A stretch of 64,000 bases of DNA, from assembly GCA_027858775.1 (NCBI GenBank), contig JAQICA010000154.1, forward strand, positions 1 to 64,000, written 5' to 3'. Origin of the DNA: Salinivirgaceae bacterium. GTDB taxonomy: Bacteria; Bacteroidota; Bacteroidia; Bacteroidales; Salinivirgaceae. Position 1 is the first letter of the stretch. The number at the start of each line of letters is the position of its first letter. The position numbers and the translations under genes were made by a program. This document shows positions 24,029 to 32,971 of the stretch, piece after piece. A model generated the notes under the pieces. That model saw only the letters and a list, made by a program, of their open reading frames with translations. It was not told where the DNA came from and searched no databases.

Positions 24029-25093
24029 TTAAATGGTTATATCGCCCCATTTTGTGCTTTGCTGCATGAGCATATCGAGCAGCACTAATGCCGTCATCGA
24101 TTCCACTACAACGGCTGCACGAGGTACAATACAACTGTCATGACGACCTTTGATGCGTATTTGTCGGATTTCATTATCAGTAGTTAAAGCCTGTTGAGGC
24201 TGTCCGATAGAAGACGGCGGCTTAAAAGCTACCCGAAACGACAATACATTTCCATTAGAAATGCCGGCTTGAATTCCACCATCGTGATTGGACAAGAATT
24301 CAGGTTTGTTGTTTTCTATTGTCATCTGATCATTATAATCCATTCCCGTCATTGAGGCAGCATTAAATCCGGCACCAATATCGAATCCCTTTACTGCATT
24401 TATGGAAAACATGGCAGCAGCCAGTTTGCTGTTCAATTTGCCGTACAACGGCTCACCCAAGCCTACCGGCATTCCGTGTACACGGCACGAAATAACGCCG
24501 CCAACGGAATTTTGGTCTTCACGTAGTTTTTCAAGATAAGCCACAACCTGCTTTCGCAGATAATCATCAGTAATAAGTTGATTATTAGTCAAAACCGACG
24601 GTTCAGGAAGTTCAAAAGAGCCAATTTGGGAAATAAATGTACCAATTTGCAATTGTTTTTGAGCTAGCATTTGAGTTGCAATACTACCGGCTACAACCCG
24701 AGTTGCAGTTTCGCGAGCCGAAGCCCTTCCTCCGCCTTCGTGGTGGTAAATACCGTATTTTTGACGATAAACAAAATCGGCATGCGATGGTCGATTAACA
24801 TCGGAAAGATTGTCATAATCAGTGCTTTGTTGGTGCTTATTCTCAATAAGAAAAGCAACCGGAGCTCCAGTAGTAGTATAATTTTTCAGTCCGGACAGGA
24901 ACTGTACGCTATCGGTTTCTTTACGCGATGTACCTCCATAAATTTCATCGGGTTTGCGTCTGGCCAAAAAGGCATTAATGTGCTCGATATCAATAGAAAA
25001 ACCGGAAGGTAAACCATCCAGGACAGCGCCGATGGCCGATCCATGTGATTCGCCAAAAGTTGTTAGTCGTATTTTTTCTCCAAATGTATTCAC
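24029..25093 (-). CDS. aroC: Chorismate synthase
   Basis: A 354-residue enzyme of the last shikimate-pathway step, converting EPSP to chorismate with reduced FMN. The family signatures are all visible: 'GESHGSAIG' (about 14-22), 'RPSHADFVYRQKYG' (about 101-114), 'GGGRASARETATRVVAG' (about 118-134) and 'RHDSCIVPRAAVVVESMTALVLLD' near residue 325. Length matches the monofunctional bacterial enzyme. There is no flavin reductase domain, so it depends on cellular reductant. No other aro gene is adjacent. Confidence 0.97.
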   Translation of the reverse strand: MNTFGEKIRLTTFGESHGSAIGAVLDGLPSGFSIDIEHINAFLARRKPDEIYGGTSRKETDSVQFLSGLKNYTTTGAPVAFLIENKHQQSTDYDNLSDVNRPSHADFVYRQKYGIYHHEGGGRASARETATRVVAGSIATQMLAQKQLQIGTFISQIGSFELPEPSVLTNNQLITDDYLRKQVVAYLEKLREDQNSVGGVISCRVHGMPVGLGEPLYGKLNSKLAAAMFSINAVKGFDIGAGFNAASMTGMDYNDQMTIENNKPEFLSNHDGGIQAGISNGNVLSFRVAFKPPSSIGQPQQALTTDNEIRQIRIKGRHDSCIVPRAAVVVESMTALVLLDMLMQQSTKWGDITI

Positions 25094-25159
25094 TTAGCAG
25101 TTATTCCAGTTAAAATTCCGCCAGAATTGCGGTACGACAATAATAACCATTTTTACCAT

Positions 25160-25238
25160 AAAAAAAGCGTCTTTCGTAATTCAAATCTTCAAAAAACGTT
25201 TAATTTTTGAGGATTTGAACCCATGAAAGACGCTTTAC
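25160..25238 (-). terminator. Very long hairpin between the SlyD-like gene and aroC
   Basis: Minus-strand reading gives AAAGCGTCTTTC ... TTCAAATC ... CAAAAA, a short loop, then TTTTTG ... GATTTGAA ... GAAAGACGCTTT and a T run. The arms are about 35 bases each, with small internal bulges. It can terminate the SlyD-like transcript but is far longer than a usual terminator. Confidence 0.7.
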
Positions 25239-25242
25239 ATTA

Positions 25243-25285
25243 ATTAAAGGAAAATGACGGTATGACCGACAATTTCCTTTAAAAA
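25243..25285 (-). terminator. Second hairpin after the SlyD-like gene
   Basis: TTAAAGGAAA and TTTCCTTTAA form a 10-bp stem; the loop contains CGGT...ACCG. It lies 10 bases after the SlyD-like stop and before the very long hairpin, giving two tandem hairpins. Confidence 0.6.
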
Positions 25286-25295
25286 CTATTTTCTA

Positions 25296-25832
25296 CTAGC
25301 AATTTCCGCAACCACTGCACTCATCGTGCTCATGATCGTGTTCGTGTTCGTGCGGTTGAACGGCGGCTAGTTCTTCTTCTGTAGCTTCGCGCACATTTAG
25401 CACATTACCTTTAAAGTGAAGATCTTTACCTGCCATTGGGTGGTTAAAATCCATTTTTACAGCTTCGTCACCCATATCAAGTACTGTACCATTTAGTCGG
25501 TTACCGGCTTTATCCATCATTGGCACAATAGCGCCAACTTTTACGATTTCGGTATTTATTTCGCCGTCAACTTTAAAAATATCGATGGGTAAATCCATCA
25601 CCATATCATCTGATTTTGTACCGTAAGCTTCTGCACTTTTAAGTTGAAATTCGAAATCATCGCCGGGGTTCATTCCATCGATGTTGGCTTCAAACTTAGG
25701 AATCATTAATCCGGCACCAAATATAAACGTCAACGGACGCTCTTCTGTTACCTTCTCAATTACTTCACCTGAAGCATCTTCATTTTTCAATTCGTATGTC
25801 AATTCGACTACTTTGTTCTGTTCAATCATCAT
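25296..25832 (-). CDS. slyD: SlyD-like FKBP-type prolyl isomerase
   Basis: A 178-residue peptidyl-prolyl cis-trans isomerase and chaperone of the SlyD branch. The FKBP domain is split by the insert-in-flap domain: 'FGAGLMIPKFEANIDGM' (about 33-49) and 'EAYGTKSDDMVMDLP' (about 68-82) mark the FKBP part, and the flap covers about 75-125, returning with 'VKMDFNHPMAGKDLHF'. The C-terminal tail 'HEHEHDHEHDECSGCGNC' is a His/Cys metal-binding tail like that of E. coli SlyD, which binds nickel and zinc. A cytoplasmic folding or metallochaperone role follows from the family. The start could be the second Met (25829). Confidence 0.92.
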   Translation of the reverse strand: MMIEQNKVVELTYELKNEDASGEVIEKVTEERPLTFIFGAGLMIPKFEANIDGMNPGDDFEFQLKSAEAYGTKSDDMVMDLPIDIFKVDGEINTEIVKVGAIVPMMDKAGNRLNGTVLDMGDEAVKMDFNHPMAGKDLHFKGNVLNVREATEEELAAVQPHEHEHDHEHDECSGCGNC

Positions 25833-26211
25833 AATTCCTTAATTCTTATTATTTATAAAATGCAAAGGAACAATTTATTCCTTAACTCAGCAAATACTCA
25901 AGCGGTGAAATCGAAAAAAAATGGGCACGATAAACAAATAGGTTTTTTTACGTATGCCGATGACCTATTTTATCTTTATTTTTAACATGTTAAGAAAGCT
26001 CTTTCACGTGTGATACTAGAAAAACAAACGTATTTCATTTCAAATGGAGGAAAATCTTCTACAAAGATTAAAATATACGTTTAAGTTATTAAATTAGTAA
26101 GCTGGAAGTAGTATTCACTTTGTAAAATCTATGTGAAACAAAGCCTAAAGATAGAGCACAACTATTGGTTGGGACGAAAATGTCACATACTAAATTGTAA
26201 ATAAATAGCGC
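25833..26211. other. Divergent intergenic region, SlyD-like gene and propeller sensor gene
   Basis: About 380 AT-rich bases that should contain promoters in both directions. I see no exact TAnnTTTG match (TCACTTTG at about 26116 is one base off) and no strong inverted repeat or gene. Confidence 0.35.
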
Positions 26212-29200
26212 ATGAAATTATTTACCACCGTTATTCTTGTTTTTGTAATTCAATCAGCTTTTAATCAGATAACTACTACAAATGCCGATTCAGTGGAGCT
26301 ATATAATCCAGGGAAGGGATCAATTCCCGTTTTACACCAAACCCAAGTAGTGCAACCGCACAGAACTCAATTTATAGGTATAAAGCGCATCCATCCTGGT
26401 CGTTCAGCCCGCTATGATGCCTATGATGAATCAATCATTACAGCTTTACCCCTCAAAATACCTTACAAAAACTTCGAAAACAATTCCTCAACAATAATTG
26501 AGCAACCTGAAGTAATTACCCCCTACTATGTGGATAGCGTACAGGTTAAATCGAATATGCGGCGCGGATTAATTGAAACCATTCGGGCTGGTTTACCCGA
26601 CAAAAAACCGGCAGGAAAAGCGCTCTACAAAGACAACTCTATCATAAATGTTAAGTATAACGATATTGCCCAAAATATGTTTTCTTCTTATTTGGTGGCA
26701 TTGGCACAAGACTCCAACCAAACTATTTGGATGGGAACTTTTGGCAGCGGTTTATCGGCCTACGACGGTCAATCATTTTGGCAATACAGTAAAAAACAAG
26801 GACTTCGTAGTAACTCAATTGTTGAACTATTATTCGACTCAAAAGGCAATTTATGGTTAGGTACCTACAAACACGGTGCAATATGTTTTAATGGTACTGA
26901 TTTTCAATACTTTAATACTAGTAGCGGGTTGCCGGGAAATCAAATTATGGCGCTGCACGAAGACCGGGAAGGTAATATATGGATTGGATCAGACAACGGA
27001 ATGACCAAGTTTACTGGAGAAAAACTAGTAGTATATTCAGAAAAACAAGGGTTGAATGTTCGCCAGATTAACGATATAGCCGAGGACCAAAAGGGAAACT
27101 TATGGGTTGCTACTTTTAACAGCGGTTTTTACCAATTCGATGGGAAGAATTTTGTGCATTACACCACAAATAATAATTTACCTACGAACATGATTTGGAA
27201 CATCATCAGCGATAAAAATAATTCTATTTGGCTCGGCAGTTTTGGTGAAGGCATTATTCAATTCGATGGAAAAAACTTTTATCAATATGCATCGGAACAA
27301 GGCATCCAAGGTACAGAAATACTATCGACTTATCTGGATCGGTGCGGAGACTTATGGTTTGGTACCGACGGAAACGGGCTGTACAATTATGACGGGGAAG
27401 CGTTTACCAATTTATCTACTGATCAGGGATTGGCAAACGACAAAATTTGGGATTTGTTAGAAGATGCCACCGGCAATTATTGGATTGCCTCTTTTGGCGG
27501 AGGATTGATGCAATACGATGGTGGTGTATTTAATCACATTACTGAAAAGCAGGGATTGCCTGGAAATATCATGCTATCGTTTTGCGAAGATGATGAACAT
27601 AATAAATGGCTGGGAATTTGGAACAAGGGACTGGTAAAGTTTGACGGGAAAGACTTTTATACTTATAATCAGTATAACGGATTGCCCAGTACCACAATTT
27701 GGGATATAAAAAAAGACAATCAAAACCGTCTGTGGCTGGCAACCGATGGCAGTGGTGTAATTGTATTTAACGGCCATACTTTTACTCAATATACACAAGA
27801 ACAGGGATTGCCACATAACGAAGTTATTTCTATCTACATCGACGAAAGTCAAAACGTTTGGGCAGGTACGTTTGGTGGCCTTGTTTGCATACAGCCCAAC
27901 AACACGGTTAAGCCGTTTACGGAAAAGCAAGGTTTATACCTTAAAGAAATACGACATGTAACGCACGACAAATACAACAATCTATGGATAGCATCCTCTG
28001 ACAATGGACTAGCCGTTTTGGTTGGCGACACCTTCTATCATTTCAATAAGCAACACGGATTGTGCAGCAATGATACACGAAAATTATTTTTCGACCAGGC
28101 GGGCAATTTATGGGTTGGCACGAGCAATCAACTATCAGTAATCAACAAATCATTTATTGAATACATTGGCACAGCAGATAGTAGTACATTGCGCTCGATT
28201 GGTGAAAAAGAGCTTTACAGCCTGTTCTCCTCCTCTATCACAACACTATCGACAAAAAATGGGTTGGCCTCAGATATGATTAAAACCATTTTATCGGCCG
28301 ACAACAACGAAATATGGCTTGGAACAGAGCATGGAATATCACATTTAATTCCAGCCAAAACGTCCTCAAAATCGGGTAATAATGTTGAAGTATTTCATGA
28401 TGTTTATACCATCGAAAACTACTCGTATAGTGAGGGTTATATTGGGGGCGATGTATTTTCAAATAACTCGGCCGGGGTTGATCATACCGGTCAAATTTGG
28501 TGGGGAACCGGAAAAATGATCAGTCAGTACCGCAAACCCTTTGAAAGGGTCGACACTATGCAATTAAGTGTTAGGATCAACGACTTAGAGCTGTTTTTTG
28601 AGCCCATCGACTGGACAAAACAGGATGTGAAAAATAACCCGTTGGATCAGCTCAAAAAGAAGCTTAATATTCCCGACCAGGCCTCAATAAATTATTCAGG
28701 AATCAAAGATTGGACATTCCTCCCCGAAGAATTAACCATAAGTCACCAAATTAATCACCTGACATTTAACTTTAACGCAACCTCCTGGCGTGGCAGCGAA
28801 ACCGTAAAATATGCCTTCATGCTCGATGGTTACGAAGAAAATTGGAATCCTACTACACGGTTGCACAAATCTACCTACAGTAACCTTCCGCCGGGAAAAT
28901 ACACATTTAAAGTCAAGGCCTACAACTCAAAAGGCCAATGGAGTAACACGGCCAAATTCCATTTCATGATAACACCTCCCTGGTGGCAAACCATTTGGGC
29001 AAAAGTTATGGGTGTTGTTGTGCTTTTTCTTATTCTATTTGGCGTATATCGTTGGCGCATAGAATCGTACAGATATCGCCAAAGAGAACTGGAAGGATTA
29101 GTAGTTACACGTACAAAAGAAATTCAGGAAAAAAATGAAGAATTGCTTCAGCAAACCGAAGAAATACTTGCTCAGCGTAATGAACTGGAATCAAAAAAAG

Positions 29201-29973
29201 ATCAATTGGAAATTATTCACCGCGACTTAACAGAAAGTATTGAGTATGCCAAGCGCATTCAAAGCAGCATGTTTACCGACCAATTGATTTTAACAAATTT
29301 TTTTAGCGATAATATGCTTTTGTTTTATCCCAGAGATCGGGTTAGTGGTGACTTTTATTGGTGGGCACATATAGATGCAAAAATTGTTATTGCTATAGCC
29401 GATTGCACCGGACACGGTGTTCCGGGTGCTTTAATGAGTATGCTGGGAATGTCATTTTTGCGCGAAATAGTAATGAAAGAACAGCAAACCGTACCAGGTA
29501 CTATTCTCGACCGCTTACGCGATGAAATTATCACATCGCTCAATCAAAGTCTGGAGCTGGGTGAGCAACGCGATGGAATGGATATTTCTATCGTATCGTT
29601 CGATGCAGAAAACCAAAAATTGCAATATGCCGGAGCACGCAATCCGCTTATCTTAATTCGCGATGGCAAACTCCTTGAATACAAAGCAGACAAGGCTCCC
29701 ATTTCTATTTACTTGAAAATGCAACCATTTACTACACAAACCATTGATATAAAAACCAATGACCAATTTTACATGTTTAGTGATGGGTATGCTGACCAAT
29801 TTGGTGGGCAATATCTGAAAAAGTTCAATAAAAGTCGGTTTAAACAACTTTTGGAAACGAATGCCCACCTTAGTATGGCTAACCAACAAGCCATTTTAAT
29901 TAATACGTTCCAAAAATGGAAAGGTGTTAACGAACAAATAGACGACATTGTGGTTTTCGGAGTAAAAGTGTAA
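26212..29973 (+). CDS. Two-component-type propeller sensor with SpoIIE phosphatase output
   Basis: A 1253-residue membrane sensor. Residues 1-19 are a signal peptide. About 150-770 hold some 14 beta-propeller repeats of Reg_prop type ('GNLWLGT', 'NNIWLGS', 'GLPGN' motifs every 40-45 residues), then a Y_Y_Y domain (about 853-916) and one membrane helix (about 923-945). A coiled coil (950-1020) and a PP2C/SpoIIE-type phosphatase (about 1035-1253) with 'SGDFYW' (about 1045) and 'ADCTGHGVPGALMS' (about 1062-1075), supplying metal-binding Asp residues, complete it. The layout is that of Bacteroides hybrid sensors, but the output is a serine phosphatase instead of a histidine kinase. SpoIIE-type enzymes usually dephosphorylate an anti-anti-sigma factor; none is encoded nearby. 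The periplasmic ligand may be a glycan, as in related sensors (inference). Confidence 0.88.
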   Translation: MKLFTTVILVFVIQSAFNQITTTNADSVELYNPGKGSIPVLHQTQVVQPHRTQFIGIKRIHPGRSARYDAYDESIITALPLKIPYKNFENNSSTIIEQPEVITPYYVDSVQVKSNMRRGLIETIRAGLPDKKPAGKALYKDNSIINVKYNDIAQNMFSSYLVALAQDSNQTIWMGTFGSGLSAYDGQSFWQYSKKQGLRSNSIVELLFDSKGNLWLGTYKHGAICFNGTDFQYFNTSSGLPGNQIMALHEDREGNIWIGSDNGMTKFTGEKLVVYSEKQGLNVRQINDIAEDQKGNLWVATFNSGFYQFDGKNFVHYTTNNNLPTNMIWNIISDKNNSIWLGSFGEGIIQFDGKNFYQYASEQGIQGTEILSTYLDRCGDLWFGTDGNGLYNYDGEAFTNLSTDQGLANDKIWDLLEDATGNYWIASFGGGLMQYDGGVFNHITEKQGLPGNIMLSFCEDDEHNKWLGIWNKGLVKFDGKDFYTYNQYNGLPSTTIWDIKKDNQNRLWLATDGSGVIVFNGHTFTQYTQEQGLPHNEVISIYIDESQNVWAGTFGGLVCIQPNNTVKPFTEKQGLYLKEIRHVTHDKYNNLWIASSDNGLAVLVGDTFYHFNKQHGLCSNDTRKLFFDQAGNLWVGTSNQLSVINKSFIEYIGTADSSTLRSIGEKELYSLFSSSITTLSTKNGLASDMIKTILSADNNEIWLGTEHGISHLIPAKTSSKSGNNVEVFHDVYTIENYSYSEGYIGGDVFSNNSAGVDHTGQIWWGTGKMISQYRKPFERVDTMQLSVRINDLELFFEPIDWTKQDVKNNPLDQLKKKLNIPDQASINYSGIKDWTFLPEELTISHQINHLTFNFNATSWRGSETVKYAFMLDGYEENWNPTTRLHKSTYSNLPPGKYTFKVKAYNSKGQWSNTAKFHFMITPPWWQTIWAKVMGVVVLFLILFGVYRWRIESYRYRQRELEGLVVTRTKEIQEKNEELLQQTEEILAQRNELESKKDQLEIIHRDLTESIEYAKRIQSSMFTDQLILTNFFSDNMLLFYPRDRVSGDFYWWAHIDAKIVIAIADCTGHGVPGALMSMLGMSFLREIVMKEQQTVPGTILDRLRDEIITSLNQSLELGEQRDGMDISIVSFDAENQKLQYAGARNPLILIRDGKLLEYKADKAPISIYLKMQPFTTQTIDIKTNDQFYMFSDGYADQFGGQYLKKFNKSRFKQLLETNAHLSMANQQAILINTFQKWKGVNEQIDDIVVFGVKV

Positions 29974-30032
29974 CCCTCGTAAGTATTTGCATAATTTTTT
30001 CTCCACCACCGATAAAATTCATAAAAAAAGTG

Positions 30033-30061
30033 TTGACAATCGTAAAACACTTCTATTTTTG
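30033..30061 (+). promoter_or_regulatory. Promoter of the permease operon
   Basis: TTGACA starting at 30033, an 18-base spacer and TATTTTTG (30054-30061). This is one of the best TTG/TAnnTTTG matches in the window. The predicted transcript has a leader of about 160 bases containing the hairpin at 30119-30176. Confidence 0.8.
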
Positions 30062-30118
30062 CAACAAACCAATGACACTATAATTTCCGCGTACTGAATT
30101 ATTCACAACCGGGATTTA

Positions 30119-30176
30119 GTGCGCAGTAATAAACTTCAAGAACAAGCACTGTTTTGGAAGTTTTACTACTGCACAC
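30119..30176 (+). promoter_or_regulatory. Leader hairpin upstream of the permease gene
   Basis: GTGCGCAGTAATAAACTTC (30119-30137) pairs with GAAGTTTTACTACTGCACAC (30157-30176) with two mismatches and one bulge, around a 19-base loop. It lies in the transcribed leader. The right arm is also the beginning of repeat R2 copy B, so it may be a repeat end and not a regulator. Confidence 0.5.
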
Positions 30177-30200
30177 AAGAAAAAAGATACGTTTTCTTAG
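30161..30200. repeat. Short repeat R2, copy B
   Basis: A 40-base match to 8823-8863; the last 21 bases are identical. Here the segment AAGAAAA-aagatacg-TTTTCTT can form its own small hairpin 28 bases before the permease start codon. Confidence 0.65.
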
Positions 30201-30227
30201 ATACACTATTTAAACTACATCTGAATT

Positions 30228-32441
30228 ATGAGTCAAAAGAAGTTCGGAACTGCACCTGTTTTTTTTACAGCCATTAGCACAATACTTGGTGCCATATTGT
30301 TTTTACGTTTTGGCTACGCCATTGGTACAGTAGGCTTTTTTGGCGTTATATTTATTGTATTGCTAGGCCACATGGTAACGATTCCAACTGCCCTGGCTAT
30401 TTCGGAAATAGCGACCAACAAACGGGTACAAGGTGGTGGGGAATATTACATAGTGAGTCGTTCATTTGGGCTCAATATAGGCGCCACCATTGGAATTGCA
30501 CTCTATTTAAGTCAGGCAATTAGTGTTGCATTCTACGTTATTGCATTTACCGAATCGTTTTCGGCACTATTCGATTGGTTTTCACAAACATATGGTTACA
30601 TATTACCCAGACAAGTTATAAGTATTCCGGCCATGTTACTACTGGGATTATTAATTCTAAAAAAAGGAGCTAACCTTGGCGTTAAAGCACTTTACGTGGT
30701 TGTGGCTATTTTATTTTTAGCATTGGGGTTATTTTTCATGGGTGAACCCTCCGGCCAGACAACCGACTTTTTTTCTTCGAATTTAAATTTTAAAAACGGC
30801 ACCTCTTTTTTCACCGTATTTGCCATTATTTTTCCTGCTTTTACGGGTATGACAGCCGGAGTAGGATTATCGGGCGATTTAAAAAAGCCCGGTAAAAGCA
30901 TCCCTTTCGGAACCATTGCAGGCACGCTAAGCGGCTTTGTAATTTACTTTTTCATTGCCTGGAAGATGGCATCATCGGCATCACCAGACGATTTAATGAA
31001 CGAGCAACTGATAATGGCACAAATTGCTCCTTATGGAAAGTACGTTATTCCTCTGGGACTGGCAGCATCGACCATTTCATCGGCTCTGGGGTCAATAATG
31101 GTTGCGCCACGCACACTGCAAGCATTGGGAAACGATATGGCACTACCTTGGAGTAATGCAAGCAAAATAGTACGCAAAACGCGAAGAAAAGACGGTGAGC
31201 CCTTTAATGCATCATTTGTTACAATTATCATCGCCTTGGTTTTTGTTATTATTGGCGATGTCAATATTGTAGCACAGATTATCACGATGTTTTTTATGGT
31301 AACCTACGGTTCTTTATCATTAATATCTTTTCTAAACCATTTTGGGTCGGCACCTTCCTACCGACCAACGTTTAAAAGTCGTTGGTTTGTTTCATTGATT
31401 GGTTTTATTATGGCTGTATGGCTCATGTTTAAAATCGATGCCACATATGCGTTCGCAGCAATAGCAGCCATTGGTGCTTTATATGTATACATCAATAAAG
31501 TTCATACGCACCATCGTGGTATGGAAGATATTTTTAAAGGTGCATTTTTTCAACTCAACCGTAAACTGCAGGTTTACATGCAGAAAAATTACAAAACCCG
31601 AAAACATGAAGAATGGCGACCATCGGCTATCTGTATCAGCAGCGATTCATTTAATCGGCAAAAAGCACTAGACTTTATGAGTTGGTTGGCTTACAAATAC
31701 GGATTTGGCACCTATATTCACATGAAAAACGGATATTTTTCATCGAAACTTGCAACAGAAGCAGCACAAGAACTCAAGAAGCTCGTGCACATTATTGATC
31801 AAAAAAAGAGTACTGTTTATGTCGACACAATAATATCGCCCTCCTACACCTCGGCAGTTGCTCAGTCGATACAACTTCCCGGCATTTCAGGAATGGAAAA
31901 CAACATGGTGGTTTTCGAATCGCTACGAACCGATGTTGAAAGCATGCAGGCTATAGTTGAAAACATGCCACTTGTACGAGCTGGAGATTTCGATATTTGT
32001 TTGTACGGATCAACCATAAAACCGGTTAATCACCAAAATGGTATTCATGTTTGGATCAGAGCTACCGATGTTGACAACGCCAACGAAATGATTCTTTTGA
32101 GTTACATTATAACTGCCCATCCCGCATGGGAAAAAGTGCAAATAAGCATTTTCAACATCGTTTCTGAAGGACAAAAACAACCCGCCCGCGATCAAATTTT
32201 ATCCATCGTAGAAGAGGGACGCTTGCCCATTTCAGCAAAAAACATTGAAAGTATCGAAATACCTGAAAATATGACTTCAAAAGAACTTATTTGCGAAAAA
32301 TCGGGCGATGCAGGACTTGTAATTATCGGTTTCCTCGAAGAGCAGGTTAAACACGATGGGAAAGAAATATTTATGAATTATAATAACATGGGAGATATTT
32401 TATTCGTTAATTCCCGAAACGAAAAAACAATAATCGATTAA
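30228..32441 (+). CDS. APC-superfamily permease, cation-chloride-cotransporter-like
   Basis: A 737-residue inner-membrane transporter. Residues 1-430 contain about 12 membrane helices with APC signatures: 'TILGAILFLRFGYAIG' (about 18-33) in helix 1 and 'FTGMTAGVGLSGDLKKPGKSIPFGT' spacing (about 205-229) in helix 6. Residues about 440-737 form a soluble C-terminal domain with alpha/beta character ('WRPSAICISSDSFNRQKALDFMSWLA', 'DAGLVIIGFLEE'), as in SLC12-type Na-K-Cl cotransporters and their bacterial relatives. The substrate could be amino acids or ions; the C-terminal domain favours the cation-chloride type. The next gene starts 11 bases after its stop. Confidence 0.82.
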   Translation: MSQKKFGTAPVFFTAISTILGAILFLRFGYAIGTVGFFGVIFIVLLGHMVTIPTALAISEIATNKRVQGGGEYYIVSRSFGLNIGATIGIALYLSQAISVAFYVIAFTESFSALFDWFSQTYGYILPRQVISIPAMLLLGLLILKKGANLGVKALYVVVAILFLALGLFFMGEPSGQTTDFFSSNLNFKNGTSFFTVFAIIFPAFTGMTAGVGLSGDLKKPGKSIPFGTIAGTLSGFVIYFFIAWKMASSASPDDLMNEQLIMAQIAPYGKYVIPLGLAASTISSALGSIMVAPRTLQALGNDMALPWSNASKIVRKTRRKDGEPFNASFVTIIIALVFVIIGDVNIVAQIITMFFMVTYGSLSLISFLNHFGSAPSYRPTFKSRWFVSLIGFIMAVWLMFKIDATYAFAAIAAIGALYVYINKVHTHHRGMEDIFKGAFFQLNRKLQVYMQKNYKTRKHEEWRPSAICISSDSFNRQKALDFMSWLAYKYGFGTYIHMKNGYFSSKLATEAAQELKKLVHIIDQKKSTVYVDTIISPSYTSAVAQSIQLPGISGMENNMVVFESLRTDVESMQAIVENMPLVRAGDFDICLYGSTIKPVNHQNGIHVWIRATDVDNANEMILLSYIITAHPAWEKVQISIFNIVSEGQKQPARDQILSIVEEGRLPISAKNIESIEIPENMTSKELICEKSGDAGLVIIGFLEEQVKHDGKEIFMNYNNMGDILFVNSRNEKTIID

Positions 32442-32452
32442 AAATAAAAATT

Positions 32453-32923
32453 ATGCCAACAGTTTGGATTGAAAACAAAGACGACCAGGAAGAAATAATT
32501 GAAAAATGCGACAGTTGCGCCATGGCAATGGTTGACACAGATGGAAAACCCTATGTGGTAATGATGAACTTCGGGTACCACGACGGATACCTATACTTGC
32601 ACGGCGACCCGCAGGGCAAAAAAATGGATATTTTGCATAAGAATCCACAGATTTGCATTACAATGAGTACCGGACACGGTATTTACAAACAAAACGAAGA
32701 AGTAGCCTGCTCCTATGGGATGAATTATAAGAGTATTGTGGCCGACGGGCGTATTGAATTTGTGGATGATTACAACCAAAAAGTCGATGCTCTAAATATT
32801 ATTATGAAACAATACGTAGATCGCGACTTCAAGTATAATGAGCCGGCAGTGAAGCAAGTGTGCATATTTAAAGTGAAATTAACAAATCTGAAGGCGAAAA
32901 ACTTCGGCCGATTTGTTCGGTAA
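32453..32923 (+). CDS. FMN-binding split-barrel protein (PNPOx-like, NimA-related)
   Basis: A 156-residue protein of the pyridoxamine-phosphate-oxidase-like fold. It has 'CDSCAMAMVDTDGKPYVVMMNFGYHDGYLYLHGDPQGKKMDIL', the usual strand order of this family with FMN-contact residues, and later 'SVVADGRIEFV'-like strands (here 'SIVADGRIEFV', about 96-106). Relatives include 5-nitroimidazole reductases (Nim) and haem-degrading enzymes, so the substrate is not determined. It follows the permease gene with an 11-base gap and precedes the alkaline phosphatase; cotranscription with the permease is likely. Confidence 0.82.
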   Translation: MPTVWIENKDDQEEIIEKCDSCAMAMVDTDGKPYVVMMNFGYHDGYLYLHGDPQGKKMDILHKNPQICITMSTGHGIYKQNEEVACSYGMNYKSIVADGRIEFVDDYNQKVDALNIIMKQYVDRDFKYNEPAVKQVCIFKVKLTNLKAKNFGRFVR

Positions 32924-32971
32924 ATATTGAATTAATAACAGTATTTGTGTTAAGCACAATAATGAATACTT

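Noticed and set aside
26650-28520. Apparent DNA repeats in the propeller sensor gene
   Set aside because: The periodicity is protein-level (beta-propeller blades), not a DNA repeat or CRISPR-like array.
30119-30200. T-box or known riboswitch before the permease gene
   Set aside because: No T-box, SAM, lysine or other known riboswitch core was recognised; only a hairpin and a repeat are visible.
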